Source: Candidatus Omnitrophota bacterium | GTDB lineage: Bacteria > Ratteibacteria > UBA8468 > B48-G9 > DTJG01 | Length of the DNA stretch: 64,000 nt | Direction: 5' to 3' | Assembly: GCA_023818965.1 (NCBI GenBank) | Contig: JAMWCD010000005.1 | Coordinates: 124,001 to 188,000, forward strand | Part shown: piece after piece, positions 37,243 to 47,587 of the stretch | Position numbering within the stretch: the first letter of the stretch is position 1 | Layout: every line of letters starts with the position of its first letter | Program-made: the position numbers and the translations under genes | Notes under the pieces: generated by a model | What the model was told of the DNA's origin: nothing | What the model saw: the letters and a program-made list of their open reading frames with translations, nothing else | Databases searched by the model: none

Positions 37243-39060
37243 ATGGATAGCGTGATTATAAAACGACAAAAAAATTCTTTAATGAAGGTTTCTCCTGTTC
37301 CGGTTGAAAATGTTTATATCAGCGGATTTTTTGAAAAATATATGGAGACAAATAGAAATAAAAATATTCCACAACTTCTTAATTTGTTTGAAAAATATGG
37401 AACAATTGACAATTTCAGAATCTGTGCAGGTTTAAAAAAAGGTGAGATCACAAGACGACTCGCCACTGATTCTGACTTATATAAATGGATGGAAGCAGTT
37501 GCATGGGATACACAGAACAAAGATAATCAAGAAAATATTGATAAACTTGATGAGTTAATTTGTTTGATTTCAAAGGCACAGGAAAAATCCGGCTATATTG
37601 ACACATATTACACGGGTGCTTACAAGAACTTGAGATTAAAAAATTTCGAAAATAGCCACGAACTTTATTGTGGTGGACATCTCATCCAGTCAGCCATTGC
37701 CCATTATCGATCCACTGGAAAAACAAATTTTATTGACATTGCCATCAAATGGGCTGATTACATCTGTAAACTTTATGAATCAAAAAAAATTAAAGAAACT
37801 GATGGGCATCCTGAAGTTGAGATGGCACTTGTTGAGTTATACAGAACTACTGGAAACAAAAAATATTTAAATCTTGCAGGTATTTTACTTTCAAAGCCAT
37901 ATGTACATCTTGGAAATAAAAGTTTTCTTGAATTTAATGAAATTACAGGACATGCAGTAAGAATGATGTATTTACTTTCTGGTGCAACTGATTATTATGC
38001 TGAAACCAGAAACCCGCAATACTGGGAGAAAATAAAGTGTCTTTTTGATGACCTGAAAATGCATAAATACTATGTCACAGGTGGAATAGGTGCAAGATAC
38101 CAGGGAGAGACATTTGGATTTAAGTATGAACTACCCAATCTGATGGCATACTGTGAAACATGTGCTTCAATTTCACTGATGATGTGGCTGTATAGAATGT
38201 TTTTAGTTGAACCTTCATCTGAATATTTTGATTTATTTGAAAATACGCTTTACAATGCTTTTCTTGCATCTGTGTCACTGGAGGGTGCAAGTTATTTTTA
38301 TGTTAATCCACTTGCTTCACTGGGCAACCATGAAAGAAAACAGTGGTATTCGACAACCTGTTGTCCTCCAAATTTCCAGAGATTCCTTGCACAGTTACCT
38401 GGTTATTTTTATACCGCAGGTGAAAATGAAATCTGGGTCAATCTTTATGATCGTAACTGTGCCACCATTGTTTTACCCGATGGCAATAACATCAATATTA
38501 ACATGAAAACAGATTATCCCTGGAATGGAAAGGTACTTGTGGAAATAATGCCAGAAAAAAATAAAATGATAACAATTAAATTCAGAATTCCACACTGGAG
38601 TGAAAACACATTGATCAAAATTGGGAAAAATCAAACGAAGGTTGACTGTGGTTGTTACTGGAAGATCGATATCAACAAAAAAACCTGCATTGAAATTAAT
38701 TTTGATGTCAAAAGTTGCTTTTATTCAGCAAATCCTGCAATTGAGTCATGTAGAAATTGTCTTGCAATCAAAAAAGGACCAATTGTTTATTGTCTTGAGA
38801 GTATTGACAACAATTTTGATGTGTTCAACTTCTTTTATATTCCGTATCAGAATCTTAAAGAAAATTTGTCCGATATTCTTGGTGGAATTATGACAATCAG
38901 TGGCTATGGTATGCTGAATAAAAAACGACTTCCGCTGTATCAGGCAGGGTTTCAAAATTATGATTTTGTAAAAACAACATTTCTGGCAATTCCATATTAT
39001 GCATGGTCAAACAGGGGTAAATCCAGTATGATTGTCTGGGTTCCTGTGTATTTTAAATAA
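37243..39060 (+). CDS. GH127-family beta-L-arabinofuranosidase-like protein
   Basis: About 605 aa, DUF1680/GH127. The zinc-thiolate active site of the family is recognisable: Glu in RYQGETFGF, Glu and Cys in YCETCAS, and the double Cys in YSTTCCPPN. It is expected to release L-arabinofuranose; relatives have other furanosidase roles. There is no signal peptide, so it would act on imported oligosaccharides. TATAAT (37215-37220) lies upstream; a GTG at 37225 is also in frame. No ribosome site is visible. Confidence 0.88.
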   Translation: MDSVIIKRQKNSLMKVSPVPVENVYISGFFEKYMETNRNKNIPQLLNLFEKYGTIDNFRICAGLKKGEITRRLATDSDLYKWMEAVAWDTQNKDNQENIDKLDELICLISKAQEKSGYIDTYYTGAYKNLRLKNFENSHELYCGGHLIQSAIAHYRSTGKTNFIDIAIKWADYICKLYESKKIKETDGHPEVEMALVELYRTTGNKKYLNLAGILLSKPYVHLGNKSFLEFNEITGHAVRMMYLLSGATDYYAETRNPQYWEKIKCLFDDLKMHKYYVTGGIGARYQGETFGFKYELPNLMAYCETCASISLMMWLYRMFLVEPSSEYFDLFENTLYNAFLASVSLEGASYFYVNPLASLGNHERKQWYSTTCCPPNFQRFLAQLPGYFYTAGENEIWVNLYDRNCATIVLPDGNNININMKTDYPWNGKVLVEIMPEKNKMITIKFRIPHWSENTLIKIGKNQTKVDCGCYWKIDINKKTCIEINFDVKSCFYSANPAIESCRNCLAIKKGPIVYCLESIDNNFDVFNFFYIPYQNLKENLSDILGGIMTISGYGMLNKKRLPLYQAGFQNYDFVKTTFLAIPYYAWSNRGKSSMIVWVPVYFK

Positions 39061-39071
39061 TGAGGACTCAA

Positions 39072-40208
39072 ATGACAGAAAAAACAAAGGAAATTTCGGA
39101 AAGAACAATGAAGGAACTTGTTAGAAAACACGGAACACCACTGTTTTTGATTTCTATTCCTGAATTAAAAAAGAGGGTAGAAATATTTCGTGAATTCTTA
39201 CCAAGGGTTGAGCCACACTATGCTGTGAAAGCAAATCCACATCCTTCAATATTAAAAACCCTGATCAAAATGGAACTGGGTTTTGATGTTGCTTCAATAA
39301 ATGAAATAAAAACGGTTCTAAAATTAGGTTCAAGTTCAGAAAAACTGGTTTTTGCAAACACTGTCAAATCACCTGAAGCAATAAAATTTGCAAAAAAATT
39401 CAATGTTGACTTAATGACATTTGATTCTGAATATGAACTTACCAAGATTGCAAAACTATTCCCTGGAGCACGTGTAATTGTGAGAATAAAGGTTCCAAAC
39501 GTTGGTTCAGTTGTTGAACTGTCCTTGAAATTTGGTGTTGAACCAGCAGATGCTGTGCCATTAATGATTAAGGCATTCAAACTTGGACTGAAGCCAGTCG
39601 GAGTAAGTTTCCACGTGGGTTCCCAGTGTACGGAAGTCAGTAATTTCATTGAAGCACTTGAAATTGCTTCAATCATTTTTCATGATGCACTGTTGAAGAA
39701 AATCTCACTTGAAATTCTTGACATTGGCGGTGGTTTTCCCATTAAACATTTTGATGACGAAGATGATCCGTTTCCTTCCATGGCTGAAAGAATAAGGGCA
39801 GAAATCGACAGATTGTTTGATAAAAACATCAGAATTATTGCAGAGCCCGGAAGATTTATTGCAGGACCTGTTTGTACACTGATCACCCGGGTGATTGGTA
39901 AATCAATAAGGAACAATAAACACTGGTATTATCTTGACGATGGGGTGTATGGATGTCTATCTGGAATTGTTTATGACCATTGCAAATATCAATACAGGGT
40001 GCTTAAAAAGGGAACAACGCAATTATCTACACTTGCAGGTCCAACATGTGACTCCTTTGATGTGATTTCTATCAGTGAGGAACTTCCAGAACTTGAAATA
40101 GGTGATATTGTTTATATCAAAAATATAGGAGCATATTCCCTTGCGACAGCAACCAATTTCAACAGTATTCCGCCCACGAAAACCGTTGTTCTCAACAAAG
40201 GAGGTTGA
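39072..40208 (+). CDS. Fold-III PLP decarboxylase, ornithine decarboxylase-like
   Basis: An alanine-racemase-fold PLP enzyme of 378 aa resembling ornithine/lysine decarboxylases. The PLP lysine is in YAVKANPHP (Lys53). [31 protein letters not shown] and EPGRFIAGP follow, and GPTCDSFD carries the Cys used across the dimer interface in ODC. Ornithine to putrescine is the default call; lysine or arginine cannot be excluded. GAGG lies 6 bases before ATG 39072; an upstream ATG (39060) overlaps the GH127 stop. It is followed 1 base later by the DHS-like gene, suggesting a polyamine unit. Confidence 0.9.
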   Translation: MTEKTKEISERTMKELVRKHGTPLFLISIPELKKRVEIFREFLPRVEPHYAVKANPHPSILKTLIKMELGFDVASINEIKTVLKLGSSSEKLVFANTVKSPEAIKFAKKFNVDLMTFDSEYELTKIAKLFPGARVIVRIKVPNVGSVVELSLKFGVEPADAVPLMIKAFKLGLKPVGVSFHVGSQCTEVSNFIEALEIASIIFHDALLKKISLEILDIGGGFPIKHFDDEDDPFPSMAERIRAEIDRLFDKNIRIIAEPGRFIAGPVCTLITRVIGKSIRNNKHWYYLDDGVYGCLSGIVYDHCKYQYRVLKKGTTQLSTLAGPTCDSFDVISISEELPELEIGDIVYIKNIGAYSLATATNFNSIPPTKTVVLNKGG

Positions 40209-40209
40209 T

Positions 40210-41421
40210 ATGAAACGGGAGCATAGAATTAGAGAAAATTTAAGTGATTTGCCTGACTGGATGAAAAAAAAGAAATGCCCTCATAAAGCAAAGTATCTTT
40301 CTGGTCCAAGAATTCTACCGCCAAAAATCAATGGGAAACAAACTGTTGAACAAATTGTTGATAATATTTTTCTTGCTTATAACGCTGCGAGATTAAAAGA
40401 AGGATGCCGTCTTTTTACAGAAAAAATGCTTGAAAATGATGTTACTGTTGGAATGAGCCTGGCAGGGGCATTAACTCCTGCTGGACTTGGACCAAGCTGT
40501 ATTGTCCCTCTCATTGAAGCAGGGTTTGTTGACTGGATTGTGGCAACAGGGGCGAATTTATACCATGACCTCCATTTTGCATTTAACCTTCCGCTTTTTG
40601 TTGGTTCACATCTTGTTGATGATGCTGATTTGAGAAAAAATGATGTCGTAAGGATTTATGATATTTTTCTTGGTTACACTGATTGCCTCATGGAAACTGA
40701 CAGTATCCTCAGATCAATTCTTGTTCAACCTGAATTCCAGAGAGAAATGGGAACATGCGAATTTTATTACCTGCTCGGTAAATATGCAAATGAATTCGAG
40801 AAAGCGAATAATCAATATGGTGTATCGATCGTTGCCGCAGCATATAGATGCGGAGTTCCCCTTTTTACAAGTTCCCCGGGTGACTCAACAATAGGAATGA
40901 ATATTGCTGGTCTTGAAATAGAGGGTAATAAATTGAAAATCAACCCGAGCATTGATGTAAATGATACAACAGCGATTGTTTTGAATGCAAAAAGGACAGG
41001 CGGAAAGTCAGCTGCGTTTCTTGTGGGAGGAGGAAGTCCAAAAAACTTTTTACTTCAGACAGAACCGCAGATTCAGGAAATCCTTCGCATCAAAGAAGTT
41101 GGCCACGATTACTTTTTCCAGATTACAGATGCAAGACCTGATACCGGAGGATTATCAGGTGCAACACCTCACGAAGCAGTATCATGGGGAAAAGTTGATC
41201 CAACAATGCTTCCTGATGCAATTGTCTGTTACCTTGATTCAACTGTTGCTTTACCAATCATCACTCATTATGCGCTTGCAAAACGAAAGCCAAGGGCTTT
41301 GAAACGTCTTTATGAGAAAAGAGAAGAACTCACGCAGAAATTGGTGAGAGAATATTTTGCTCATAACCCTAAAAAGACCGTCGGTAATGTTGATGAAATA
41401 AAGAAATACCTGAAGATGTAA
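40210..41421 (+). CDS. speY: Deoxyhypusine-synthase-like protein (possible homospermidine synthase)
   Basis: A 403-aa protein of the deoxyhypusine synthase fold. The catalytic lysine is in [12 protein letters not shown] (Lys328), with [11 protein letters not shown] and [15 protein letters not shown] forming the NAD and substrate site. Bacteria lack eIF5A, and bacterial DHS-like enzymes studied in cyanobacteria (SpeY) make homospermidine. The adjacent ODC-like gene fits polyamine synthesis. AAAGGAGG is 6 bases upstream. The symbol is tentative. Confidence 0.85.
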   Translation: MKREHRIRENLSDLPDWMKKKKCPHKAKYLSGPRILPPKINGKQTVEQIVDNIFLAYNAARLKEGCRLFTEKMLENDVTVGMSLAGALTPAGLGPSCIVPLIEAGFVDWIVATGANLYHDLHFAFNLPLFVGSHLVDDADLRKNDVVRIYDIFLGYTDCLMETDSILRSILVQPEFQREMGTCEFYYLLGKYANEFEKANNQYGVSIVAAAYRCGVPLFTSSPGDSTIGMNIAGLEIEGNKLKINPSIDVNDTTAIVLNAKRTGGKSAAFLVGGGSPKNFLLQTEPQIQEILRIKEVGHDYFFQITDARPDTGGLSGATPHEAVSWGKVDPTMLPDAIVCYLDSTVALPIITHYALAKRKPRALKRLYEKREELTQKLVREYFAHNPKKTVGNVDEIKKYLKM

Positions 41422-41423
41422 AA

Positions 41424-43010
41424 TTATTTGCGAATATTTTCCATTTCAGGCAAAATATCCTGCAACAAAAGCATACCGGTGTAGAAAGGGTAACCATCAA
41501 CTGTTTCAACAATGGGCATTGCATGGATCCCACGACGGGTGAAAAAAGAAATTGCATCCTGCATTGTTGCATGACGTTCAAGTGACGGGTAATTATTATC
41601 TATCACATCAGCAGAAATCACAAGACAGGAAATTTCTTCATTAAACATGGTGTCTCTAACATCATCAAGATGAATTACGCCCTTGTAAATGCCATTACTA
41701 TCAACAACAGGATATACAGACAATTCTGTATCCCGCAATTTTCTGGCAATATCACAAATCGGAGTTAGAAGATTAAACGGTTTTATGTCAAAATGGGTAA
41801 AATCCTCAACAAAAAATTCAAACTCCTGTCCCTTTATTCCAGGGAACAAAAACAAACGTGCAAAAAACGGACCCAGAATTGTTGTAATAATGGACAAAAT
41901 TATTACTGAATTAAATAGCACATCCGGAAGAATTCCAATGTCATGTGATACTATGGCAATGGCAATGGTTCCGGTTAATTGCGGTAATGCTGAAAGACCA
42001 AATCCCAGAGATTCTTTTGGAGTAAATGCATACATTCTTGTTACAGCATAAATAGAAAGAATTCTTGAAAGCGAGAAGACAATTATTGTCACAACAGAAA
42101 GTAAAAAATTTTCAGCCACACCGAAAATACCAAGATTCACTTTTGCCCCAACAATGATAAAAACAATCGGAATAAAAATATTAACTGTAAGAAAATCAAT
42201 ATTGTTTTTTACCCGTCTATTGATATTGATATTTGCGAGAGAAATTCCAGCAAAAAAGGCACAGGCAATCGGAGGAATATTAAGAAATGCTCCTATTCCG
42301 ACAACAATGATCACAAGCATTATCAACGTAGTGGTTTCATCTTCTGATGTATTCATTCCTTTGATCCTGCTTAACACCTTCTCCTGTATAAAAGGTAAGC
42401 CCTTCAGCACAATAAAGAAAAATACAAATGCAAAGACAATAAATTTCATAAAGTCAAATGGATTTTTAAGAACATAAAATGCCGTGATTCCAGTAAATAT
42501 AAATAAACTTGTTACATCAGCAAGTACTGAACTGAAAATCAATTGCCTTGAAAAAATCCTTTTGGTGTAGTCCATTTTTTTCATAAACTCACGAAACAGA
42601 TGAGCAGTAACTTCCACAGCAGGAGAAGAGAAAAGGGTTATCATATAAAATGCTATAAAAATGGAAGCAGGAATATTGAAATATTTGCCTGCAAACAATC
42701 CATAGAAAAATCCACAAATTCCAGGTAAAATCATATTGAAGAGATATAAAATTTTCAATGAGATTTTCGAATTTCCAGACGTTCCAAGTTTAAGTTCGAG
42801 ACCAGCAGAAAACATCAGAAGAATAATTCCCAGTTCATAAAAGTATCGTAACGATGCAATATCCCTGATAATGTTTAATCCTGAAGGACCAGTAAGAATC
42901 CCACCAAGAATATATACAACCAGTGTTGGAATCTTAAAAAAAACAGCAATCGGTCTTGCAAAAAAAATTATAACAAAAGCCGAAATGAAAAATCCGAATA
43001 CCTCGTTCAT
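41424..43010 (-). CDS. Cation:proton antiporter (CPA2-like) with CBS domains
   Basis: A 528-aa membrane protein: about 12 hydrophobic segments (1-395) of the Na+/H+ exchanger fold, with YILGGILTGPSGLN and LGIILLMFSAGLEL typical of monovalent cation:proton antiporters. A C-terminal CBS pair follows (residues about 410-520), where CBS domains usually sense adenine nucleotides. The transported ion is not assignable. It is convergent with the DHS-like gene and divergent from the pseudopilin gene. Confidence 0.88.
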   Translation of the reverse strand: MNEVFGFFISAFVIIFFARPIAVFFKIPTLVVYILGGILTGPSGLNIIRDIASLRYFYELGIILLMFSAGLELKLGTSGNSKISLKILYLFNMILPGICGFFYGLFAGKYFNIPASIFIAFYMITLFSSPAVEVTAHLFREFMKKMDYTKRIFSRQLIFSSVLADVTSLFIFTGITAFYVLKNPFDFMKFIVFAFVFFFIVLKGLPFIQEKVLSRIKGMNTSEDETTTLIMLVIIVVGIGAFLNIPPIACAFFAGISLANININRRVKNNIDFLTVNIFIPIVFIIVGAKVNLGIFGVAENFLLSVVTIIVFSLSRILSIYAVTRMYAFTPKESLGFGLSALPQLTGTIAIAIVSHDIGILPDVLFNSVIILSIITTILGPFFARLFLFPGIKGQEFEFFVEDFTHFDIKPFNLLTPICDIARKLRDTELSVYPVVDSNGIYKGVIHLDDVRDTMFNEEISCLVISADVIDNNYPSLERHATMQDAISFFTRRGIHAMPIVETVDGYPFYTGMLLLQDILPEMENIRK

Positions 43011-43113
43011 ACATAAATTTTATGATACAAGCGAGACCTGGTCAAAAATACTAAACCATATCTTATTTTTGCCGTCAAAATGTTAGAACAACCTCGAAAG
43101 GGGGTGAGAAAGA

Positions 43114-43821
43114 ATGAAAAGAAAAGGATTTACCTTGATAGAGCTACTGGTGGTAATCGCGATTATAGCGATTCTCGCAGCGATGTTGCTTCCTGTTCTT
43201 GCAAAGGCAAGGGAAAAAGCCCGTCGTGGTGTGTGTATGTCAAACCTGAAACAAATTGGACTTGCTCTCGAGATGTATGCACAGGATTTTGATGAATCAT
43301 TCCCTTACAGAGGTGGTGCTACAGGTAGTAATGAGACGGCATACGCCTATTGTTTATTGTTTGGAAGGGTTTGGGGCGCCTCAGGAGCTGCAAGCAAGGT
43401 TTGTCCAAACTACTTAAAGAACACAGGAATGCTTGTTTGTCCGAGTTCAAAAGACATCAAGTATATGGTTGATCCTGAAGATACATCAGTAGTATTCCAG
43501 CCGACATTTAACTTTGTTGCACCAACAGACAGAACCCATTGTTCCTATGCTTATGGTTGCGGGCTTGATGAACAGACAAATATTGAATCAGTCCTTGCAG
43601 CAGACAAGGTAACAGGAGAAGGTTCAAACACTTTGTGGGGAACCACAGATGGAACAGTGGTTGTCCGCAATGGTAATGACAGCCATGGTGCGGATGGAAT
43701 TAATGTTCTTTATGTCAGTGGTAGTGTAAACTGGGTCGCTGCTGACAGGAATGGAAATCTGCCAGTGGACAAACTTGGTGGTGGTCAGATTATTAATGCT
43801 ACAAGCATCAGGAATCCATAA
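43114..43821 (+). CDS. Type II secretion pseudopilin, H-X9-DG type
   Basis: A 235-aa prepilin. The N-terminal methylation motif is [20 protein letters not shown], with cleavage after Gly and Glu at +5. [20 protein letters not shown] follows, and the C-terminal [18 protein letters not shown] matches the H-X9-DG pseudopilin group expanded in PVC-type bacteria. Inner-membrane anchored; filament or secretion role. GGGGGTGAG precedes the ATG. Confidence 0.93.
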   Translation: MKRKGFTLIELLVVIAIIAILAAMLLPVLAKAREKARRGVCMSNLKQIGLALEMYAQDFDESFPYRGGATGSNETAYAYCLLFGRVWGASGAASKVCPNYLKNTGMLVCPSSKDIKYMVDPEDTSVVFQPTFNFVAPTDRTHCSYAYGCGLDEQTNIESVLAADKVTGEGSNTLWGTTDGTVVVRNGNDSHGADGINVLYVSGSVNWVAADRNGNLPVDKLGGGQIINATSIRNP

Positions 43822-43874
43822 TGGATTTATGGAGAAAAAATGAAAAAAAATAAAATGAAAGGAGGTGAAAAAAG

Positions 43875-44318
43875 ATGAAAAAAATTCTGTTAATAGCCGC
43901 AGCAGTAGTTTTCATGGCCGTCTGTATAGTTGTTGCTGCAGAAAATGCACAAGGAGCGGGTATACATGGTAAAGGTCAACCTGGACAAGGTTTTCAAAAG
44001 AAGCATGGCGAAATGGGCATGGAAATGTATTCTCAGCTCAATCTAACTGACGACCAAAAAGCAAAGATTAAAGAAATTCTTGAAAGCAGACGTTCACAAC
44101 TTTCAGCCCTCAAGGAAGATACAAGCTTAAATCCCGAGCAAAAAAGAGAAAAGATGAGAACAATTATGGAAACAACAGATGAACAGATTAGTCAGATTCT
44201 CACTCCTGAGCAACAACAAAAATATAAAGAGATGAAAGAGAAAATGAGAGAAAGAATGAAAGAAAGATGGCAGAAGAAAAATCAACAGGGTAATCCGCAG
44301 ACACAGGAGACAAAGTAA
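43875..44318 (+). CDS. Secreted LTXXQ-motif (Spy/CpxP-like) protein
   Basis: A 147-aa periplasmic protein. The signal peptide ends near VVAAENA. The mature part is helical with the two family motifs LNLTDDQKAKIKEIL and ILTPEQQQKYKEM, and a Lys/Glu/Arg-rich tail. The family includes ATP-independent chaperones and metal-stress proteins. AGGAGGTG lies upstream. Its gene ends before a strong terminator. Confidence 0.88.
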   Translation: MKKILLIAAAVVFMAVCIVVAAENAQGAGIHGKGQPGQGFQKKHGEMGMEMYSQLNLTDDQKAKIKEILESRRSQLSALKEDTSLNPEQKREKMRTIMETTDEQISQILTPEQQQKYKEMKEKMRERMKERWQKKNQQGNPQTQETK

Positions 44319-44334
44319 GCCATCGCCAATACCC

Positions 44335-44370
44335 AAAAAAAGGGAGGGAAATAAATCCCTCCCTTTTTTA
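44335..44370. terminator. Bidirectional intrinsic terminator
   Basis: AAAGGGAGGGA pairs with TCCCTCCCTTT around an AATAAA loop; the plus strand continues with a T run and the minus strand with an equal one. It sits between two convergent genes and slightly overlaps the 3' end of the NagB-like gene. Confidence 0.9.
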
Positions 44371-45318
44371 ATTACATTCAGCAACAAGAGGGCCAGCAAG
44401 CTCTTTTAAGAAAAAAAGTTTTCCAGGCAATGTTGGCATAAAACTACTTGGAACCCATATATCAGGACCATATCGCAGGGTAACCCATAAACTCATACCC
44501 TGCCACATCATTCCTCTGCCAAGAGATCCATCACATCCACCAATAATTTTATCTGCCTTCAGAAAAATTCCTGGTCCAATGGTGTTTGCAAAACAGGGTA
44601 CAAGTGTTGTTCTGCTTTTAAAACTTGTGATTGCATTCTGCTCAATTGTCAATGGATGTAATTTTGCACCAAGTCGATACTCCTGCTTTTTCCAATCTTG
44701 TTCATTTTTAAATTCTGCAGCAAAGTGCGGTTCCCAGAAGGCAATGTGAAATACTCTTCCTATCCCGAATATCACAACAAGTTTTGCTCCTTGATTTCTC
44801 AACTCTGAAATTTTTTCAGGATACGTAGGAAGCAATTTCCTTGTGGCAAAATTTCTTTGTTTTTCAGGAACAGTTAATTTTTCAAGGGGTCCATAAAATG
44901 CTTGCTCCATTGCATTCTGGAACGCACCAGGATTGGTAGAAGGAAGTGTATTACCTTCGGCATCGCTCCATTCATCCATATTAAATCCATAAACATGTTC
45001 ACAGGGAACATCCCATTCTTTCAGAAAATAGACAGCCCATTTGTACATTCCCATTGGACCAACAGGAAGAATCAAAATAATTTTTCTTCCTTCTTTTTTT
45101 GCGCTGGAAATTTCAAGTGCTATTTCATGTCCCATTTTGATGTTGAATTCTTCAAGTCCATCACATGGCACGGGCTGAAATTCCTTATTCCACCATTTCT
45201 GTCTTTCAGTAATTTTTTCAGGTGGATTTGAGCAGCATTTATCAATCTTTTTCAAATCCCAGCCAGCAGGAAAGAAATTTTCAAGCAAAGAACCTTTGAT
45301 GGTGTCTATTAAATCCAT
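44368..45318 (-). CDS. NagB/RpiA-fold sugar-phosphate isomerase-like protein
   Basis: A 316-aa protein of the glucosamine-6-phosphate deaminase fold: [14 protein letters not shown] near 80, FNMDEWSD (the NagB NMDEY site with Asp72 equivalent) and [15 protein letters not shown]. In NagB the last reads GxGxDGHIAFNEP; here the catalytic Asp is Val while His and Glu remain. A change of reaction is likely. It lies downstream of class II aldolase in the same direction. Confidence 0.75.
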   Translation of the reverse strand: MDLIDTIKGSLLENFFPAGWDLKKIDKCCSNPPEKITERQKWWNKEFQPVPCDGLEEFNIKMGHEIALEISSAKKEGRKIILILPVGPMGMYKWAVYFLKEWDVPCEHVYGFNMDEWSDAEGNTLPSTNPGAFQNAMEQAFYGPLEKLTVPEKQRNFATRKLLPTYPEKISELRNQGAKLVVIFGIGRVFHIAFWEPHFAAEFKNEQDWKKQEYRLGAKLHPLTIEQNAITSFKSRTTLVPCFANTIGPGIFLKADKIIGGCDGSLGRGMMWQGMSLWVTLRYGPDIWVPSSFMPTLPGKLFFLKELAGPLVAECN

Positions 45319-45337
45319 AATCCCTCCTCGTTAGAAC

Positions 45338-46315
45338 TTATTCTCCTTTTCCAGCACTTCCAAGTACATTTTTACATTTATCCGCATACATATTTTTCAA
45401 TGCTTCTCTTGCAGGACCAAGATATTTTCTCGGGTCAAATTCAGAAGGGTGTTCTGCAAGATATTTGCGAATCATTGCAGTCATCACCAATCGTCCATCA
45501 GAATCAATATTGATTTTACAAACGGCTGATTTTGCAGCACGTCGTAATTGTTCTTCAGGAACTCCAGCAGCATTTTCAATTTTACCTCCGTATTTGTTTA
45601 TTATCTCAACATACTCAGGAAGAACAGAAGATGCACCATGGAGGACAATGGGAAAACCAGGCAATCTTTTTTCACACTCCTCAAGTATGTCAAATCGTAA
45701 AGGAGGAACAGTTTCACCTGGCTTTAGTTTAAATTTATATGCACCGTGAGAAGTTCCAATTGAAATTGCCAGACTATCAACACCAGTTCTTGTAACAAAG
45801 TCCTCAACCTCTTCTGGTTTTGTATAATGGGATTTTTCAGATGAAACATGTTCTTCAATTCCTGCAAGAACTCCAAGTTCTCCTTCAACAGTCACATCAT
45901 ATTGATGTGCAAAATCCACAACCTTTTTTGTAAGTTTCACATTTTCTTCGTATGGAAGATGAGAACCATCAATCATTACGGACGAGAAACCGTTTTCAAT
46001 ACAGGACACACAGAGTTCATAACTATCTCCGTGGTCAAGATGCAATGCAATCGGAATTTTTGAACCCATTTCCCTTGCCATCGCAACTGCTCCCTGAGCC
46101 ATATACCTTAACATTGTTTGATTCGCATACTGCCTTGCTCCCTTTGAAACCTGCAGTATCACAGGCGATTTTGTTTCCACACAGGCAGTAATAATTGCCT
46201 GCAATTGCTCCATATTGTTAAAATTGAATGCAGGCACAGCATAACCACCTTTCATTGCTTTTGCAAACATTTCCCTTGTGTTCACAAGTCCCAAATCCTT
46301 ATAACTGATTACCAT
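45338..46315 (-). CDS. fba: Class II fructose-bisphosphate aldolase
   Basis: Zinc-dependent aldolase, 325 aa. It has YAVPAFNFNNMEQ, the metal site ALHLDHGDSYELC, VMIDGSHLPYEENV, the SHGAYK segment, VLHGASSVLP, and KINIDSDGRLVMT at the phosphate site. It may act on fructose or tagatose bisphosphate. AAAGGAG is 3 bases before ATG 46315; the upstream extension to 46384 lacks a ribosome site. Confidence 0.93.
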   Translation of the reverse strand: MVISYKDLGLVNTREMFAKAMKGGYAVPAFNFNNMEQLQAIITACVETKSPVILQVSKGARQYANQTMLRYMAQGAVAMAREMGSKIPIALHLDHGDSYELCVSCIENGFSSVMIDGSHLPYEENVKLTKKVVDFAHQYDVTVEGELGVLAGIEEHVSSEKSHYTKPEEVEDFVTRTGVDSLAISIGTSHGAYKFKLKPGETVPPLRFDILEECEKRLPGFPIVLHGASSVLPEYVEIINKYGGKIENAAGVPEEQLRRAAKSAVCKINIDSDGRLVMTAMIRKYLAEHPSEFDPRKYLGPAREALKNMYADKCKNVLGSAGKGE

Positions 46316-46387
46316 TTTCTCTCCTTTTGGATTGTTTAAAAAGGAAATTTCTAAAGATTTTAACACATTTTGCGTCATCTTCAAAAA

Positions 46388-47587
46388 TTATTTTCCAAGC
46401 AATGTTCTGATAAATATATCCTTACAAATAATCCCGAGCCCTCCAGAAGCACAGGCACTTTCACTGAATTTTTCCACTGAATCAGGCACAAATTCAGGAT
46501 GATAAATGACAAATGGTACTGGTTGATTTGTATGGCCCCTGACAGAAACAGGTGTGAAATGGTCAGGAATTAATGCTATGGCAGTATTGTTCCAATCAAT
46601 CTTTTTTATAATGTTACCGAGCAATCTTCTGTCAAAGTCCTCAATACACTTGATTTTCAATTCCACATTCCCTTCGTGTGCTGCTTCATCGGTTGCTTCC
46701 ACATGAACATAAACAAAATCATATTGACCAAGAGCCATTACTCCTGCTTCTGCCTTACCTTCGTAATTTGTATTATAAAGCCCTGTGGCTCCTTCCACTT
46801 TTATAACATCAAAACCTGCATATATTCCTATGCCTTTTATCAGATCAACAGCAGTAATCACAGCACCTGAAATTCCAAACCGCTTGCTGAATTTTTCCAT
46901 ATCAGGCCTTTTACCGCCTGCCCAGGGCCAGATGAAATTTGCTGGTTGTTTCCCATCCCTGATCCTTTTCAGATTTACAGGATGTGATTTTAATATTTCC
47001 TCTGCCTGCTTAATTAATGAAATCAACAATTCAGCGGTTTCTCTTCCATCAGGTGATTGAGCACAGGGTAGAAGGTTATTAATGGGTTTACCAATGTTAT
47101 CATGGGGTGGAAAACATACAACATCAGATGACATATTTTTTAACAGCAGAATATGTCTGTAATCAAGTCCAGGATAGAATTTCACTGTGTCAGAAGAAAG
47201 TTCATTATTTAAGGTTTCTATCAATTGTCTGCTCTCTGCGGTTGAGATGTGGCCTGCTGAGTGGCTTTTAATCAAACCATTTTCTACACATATCGTATTA
47301 CAGCGGAAAACAACATCATCTTTATCAATACTGATACCAAGAGATGCTGCTTCAAGAACCCCGCGACCCTGGTAGCATTTTTTCGGGTCATAACCAAGGA
47401 TCGAAAGATTTGCAACTTCAGAACCTGCTGGAAGACCATCAGGTATGGTATGCATCAAACCACATCTTCCCTTTTTAGCAAGCAAGTCCATATTTGGTTT
47501 ATTTGCAACTTCAAGTGGTGTTTTCCCGTTTAACTGTAAAACCGGCAGGTCTGCTGCCCCATCAGGCACAAGAACCAGGTATTTCAT
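46388..47587 (-). CDS. apgM: Cofactor-independent phosphoglycerate mutase, archaeal type
   Basis: Interconverts 3- and 2-phosphoglycerate. Alkaline-phosphatase superfamily, 399 aa: VLVPDGAADLP, TIPDGLPAGSEVANLSILGY with the catalytic Ser, GRGVLEAASLGI, VHVEATDEAAHEGNVELK and LIPDHFTPVSVRGHT at the metal site. It overlaps thrC by 4 nt, and an apgM-thrC coupling is plausible. Confidence 0.93.
   Translation of the reverse strand: MKYLVLVPDGAADLPVLQLNGKTPLEVANKPNMDLLAKKGRCGLMHTIPDGLPAGSEVANLSILGYDPKKCYQGRGVLEAASLGISIDKDDVVFRCNTICVENGLIKSHSAGHISTAESRQLIETLNNELSSDTVKFYPGLDYRHILLLKNMSSDVVCFPPHDNIGKPINNLLPCAQSPDGRETAELLISLIKQAEEILKSHPVNLKRIRDGKQPANFIWPWAGGKRPDMEKFSKRFGISGAVITAVDLIKGIGIYAGFDVIKVEGATGLYNTNYEGKAEAGVMALGQYDFVYVHVEATDEAAHEGNVELKIKCIEDFDRRLLGNIIKKIDWNNTAIALIPDHFTPVSVRGHTNQPVPFVIYHPEFVPDSVEKFSESACASGGLGIICKDIFIRTLLGK

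Noticed and set aside
39218-39676. A 152-codon antisense ORF in the decarboxylase gene
   Set aside because: The sense strand encodes a complete, motif-rich enzyme; the antisense frame has none.
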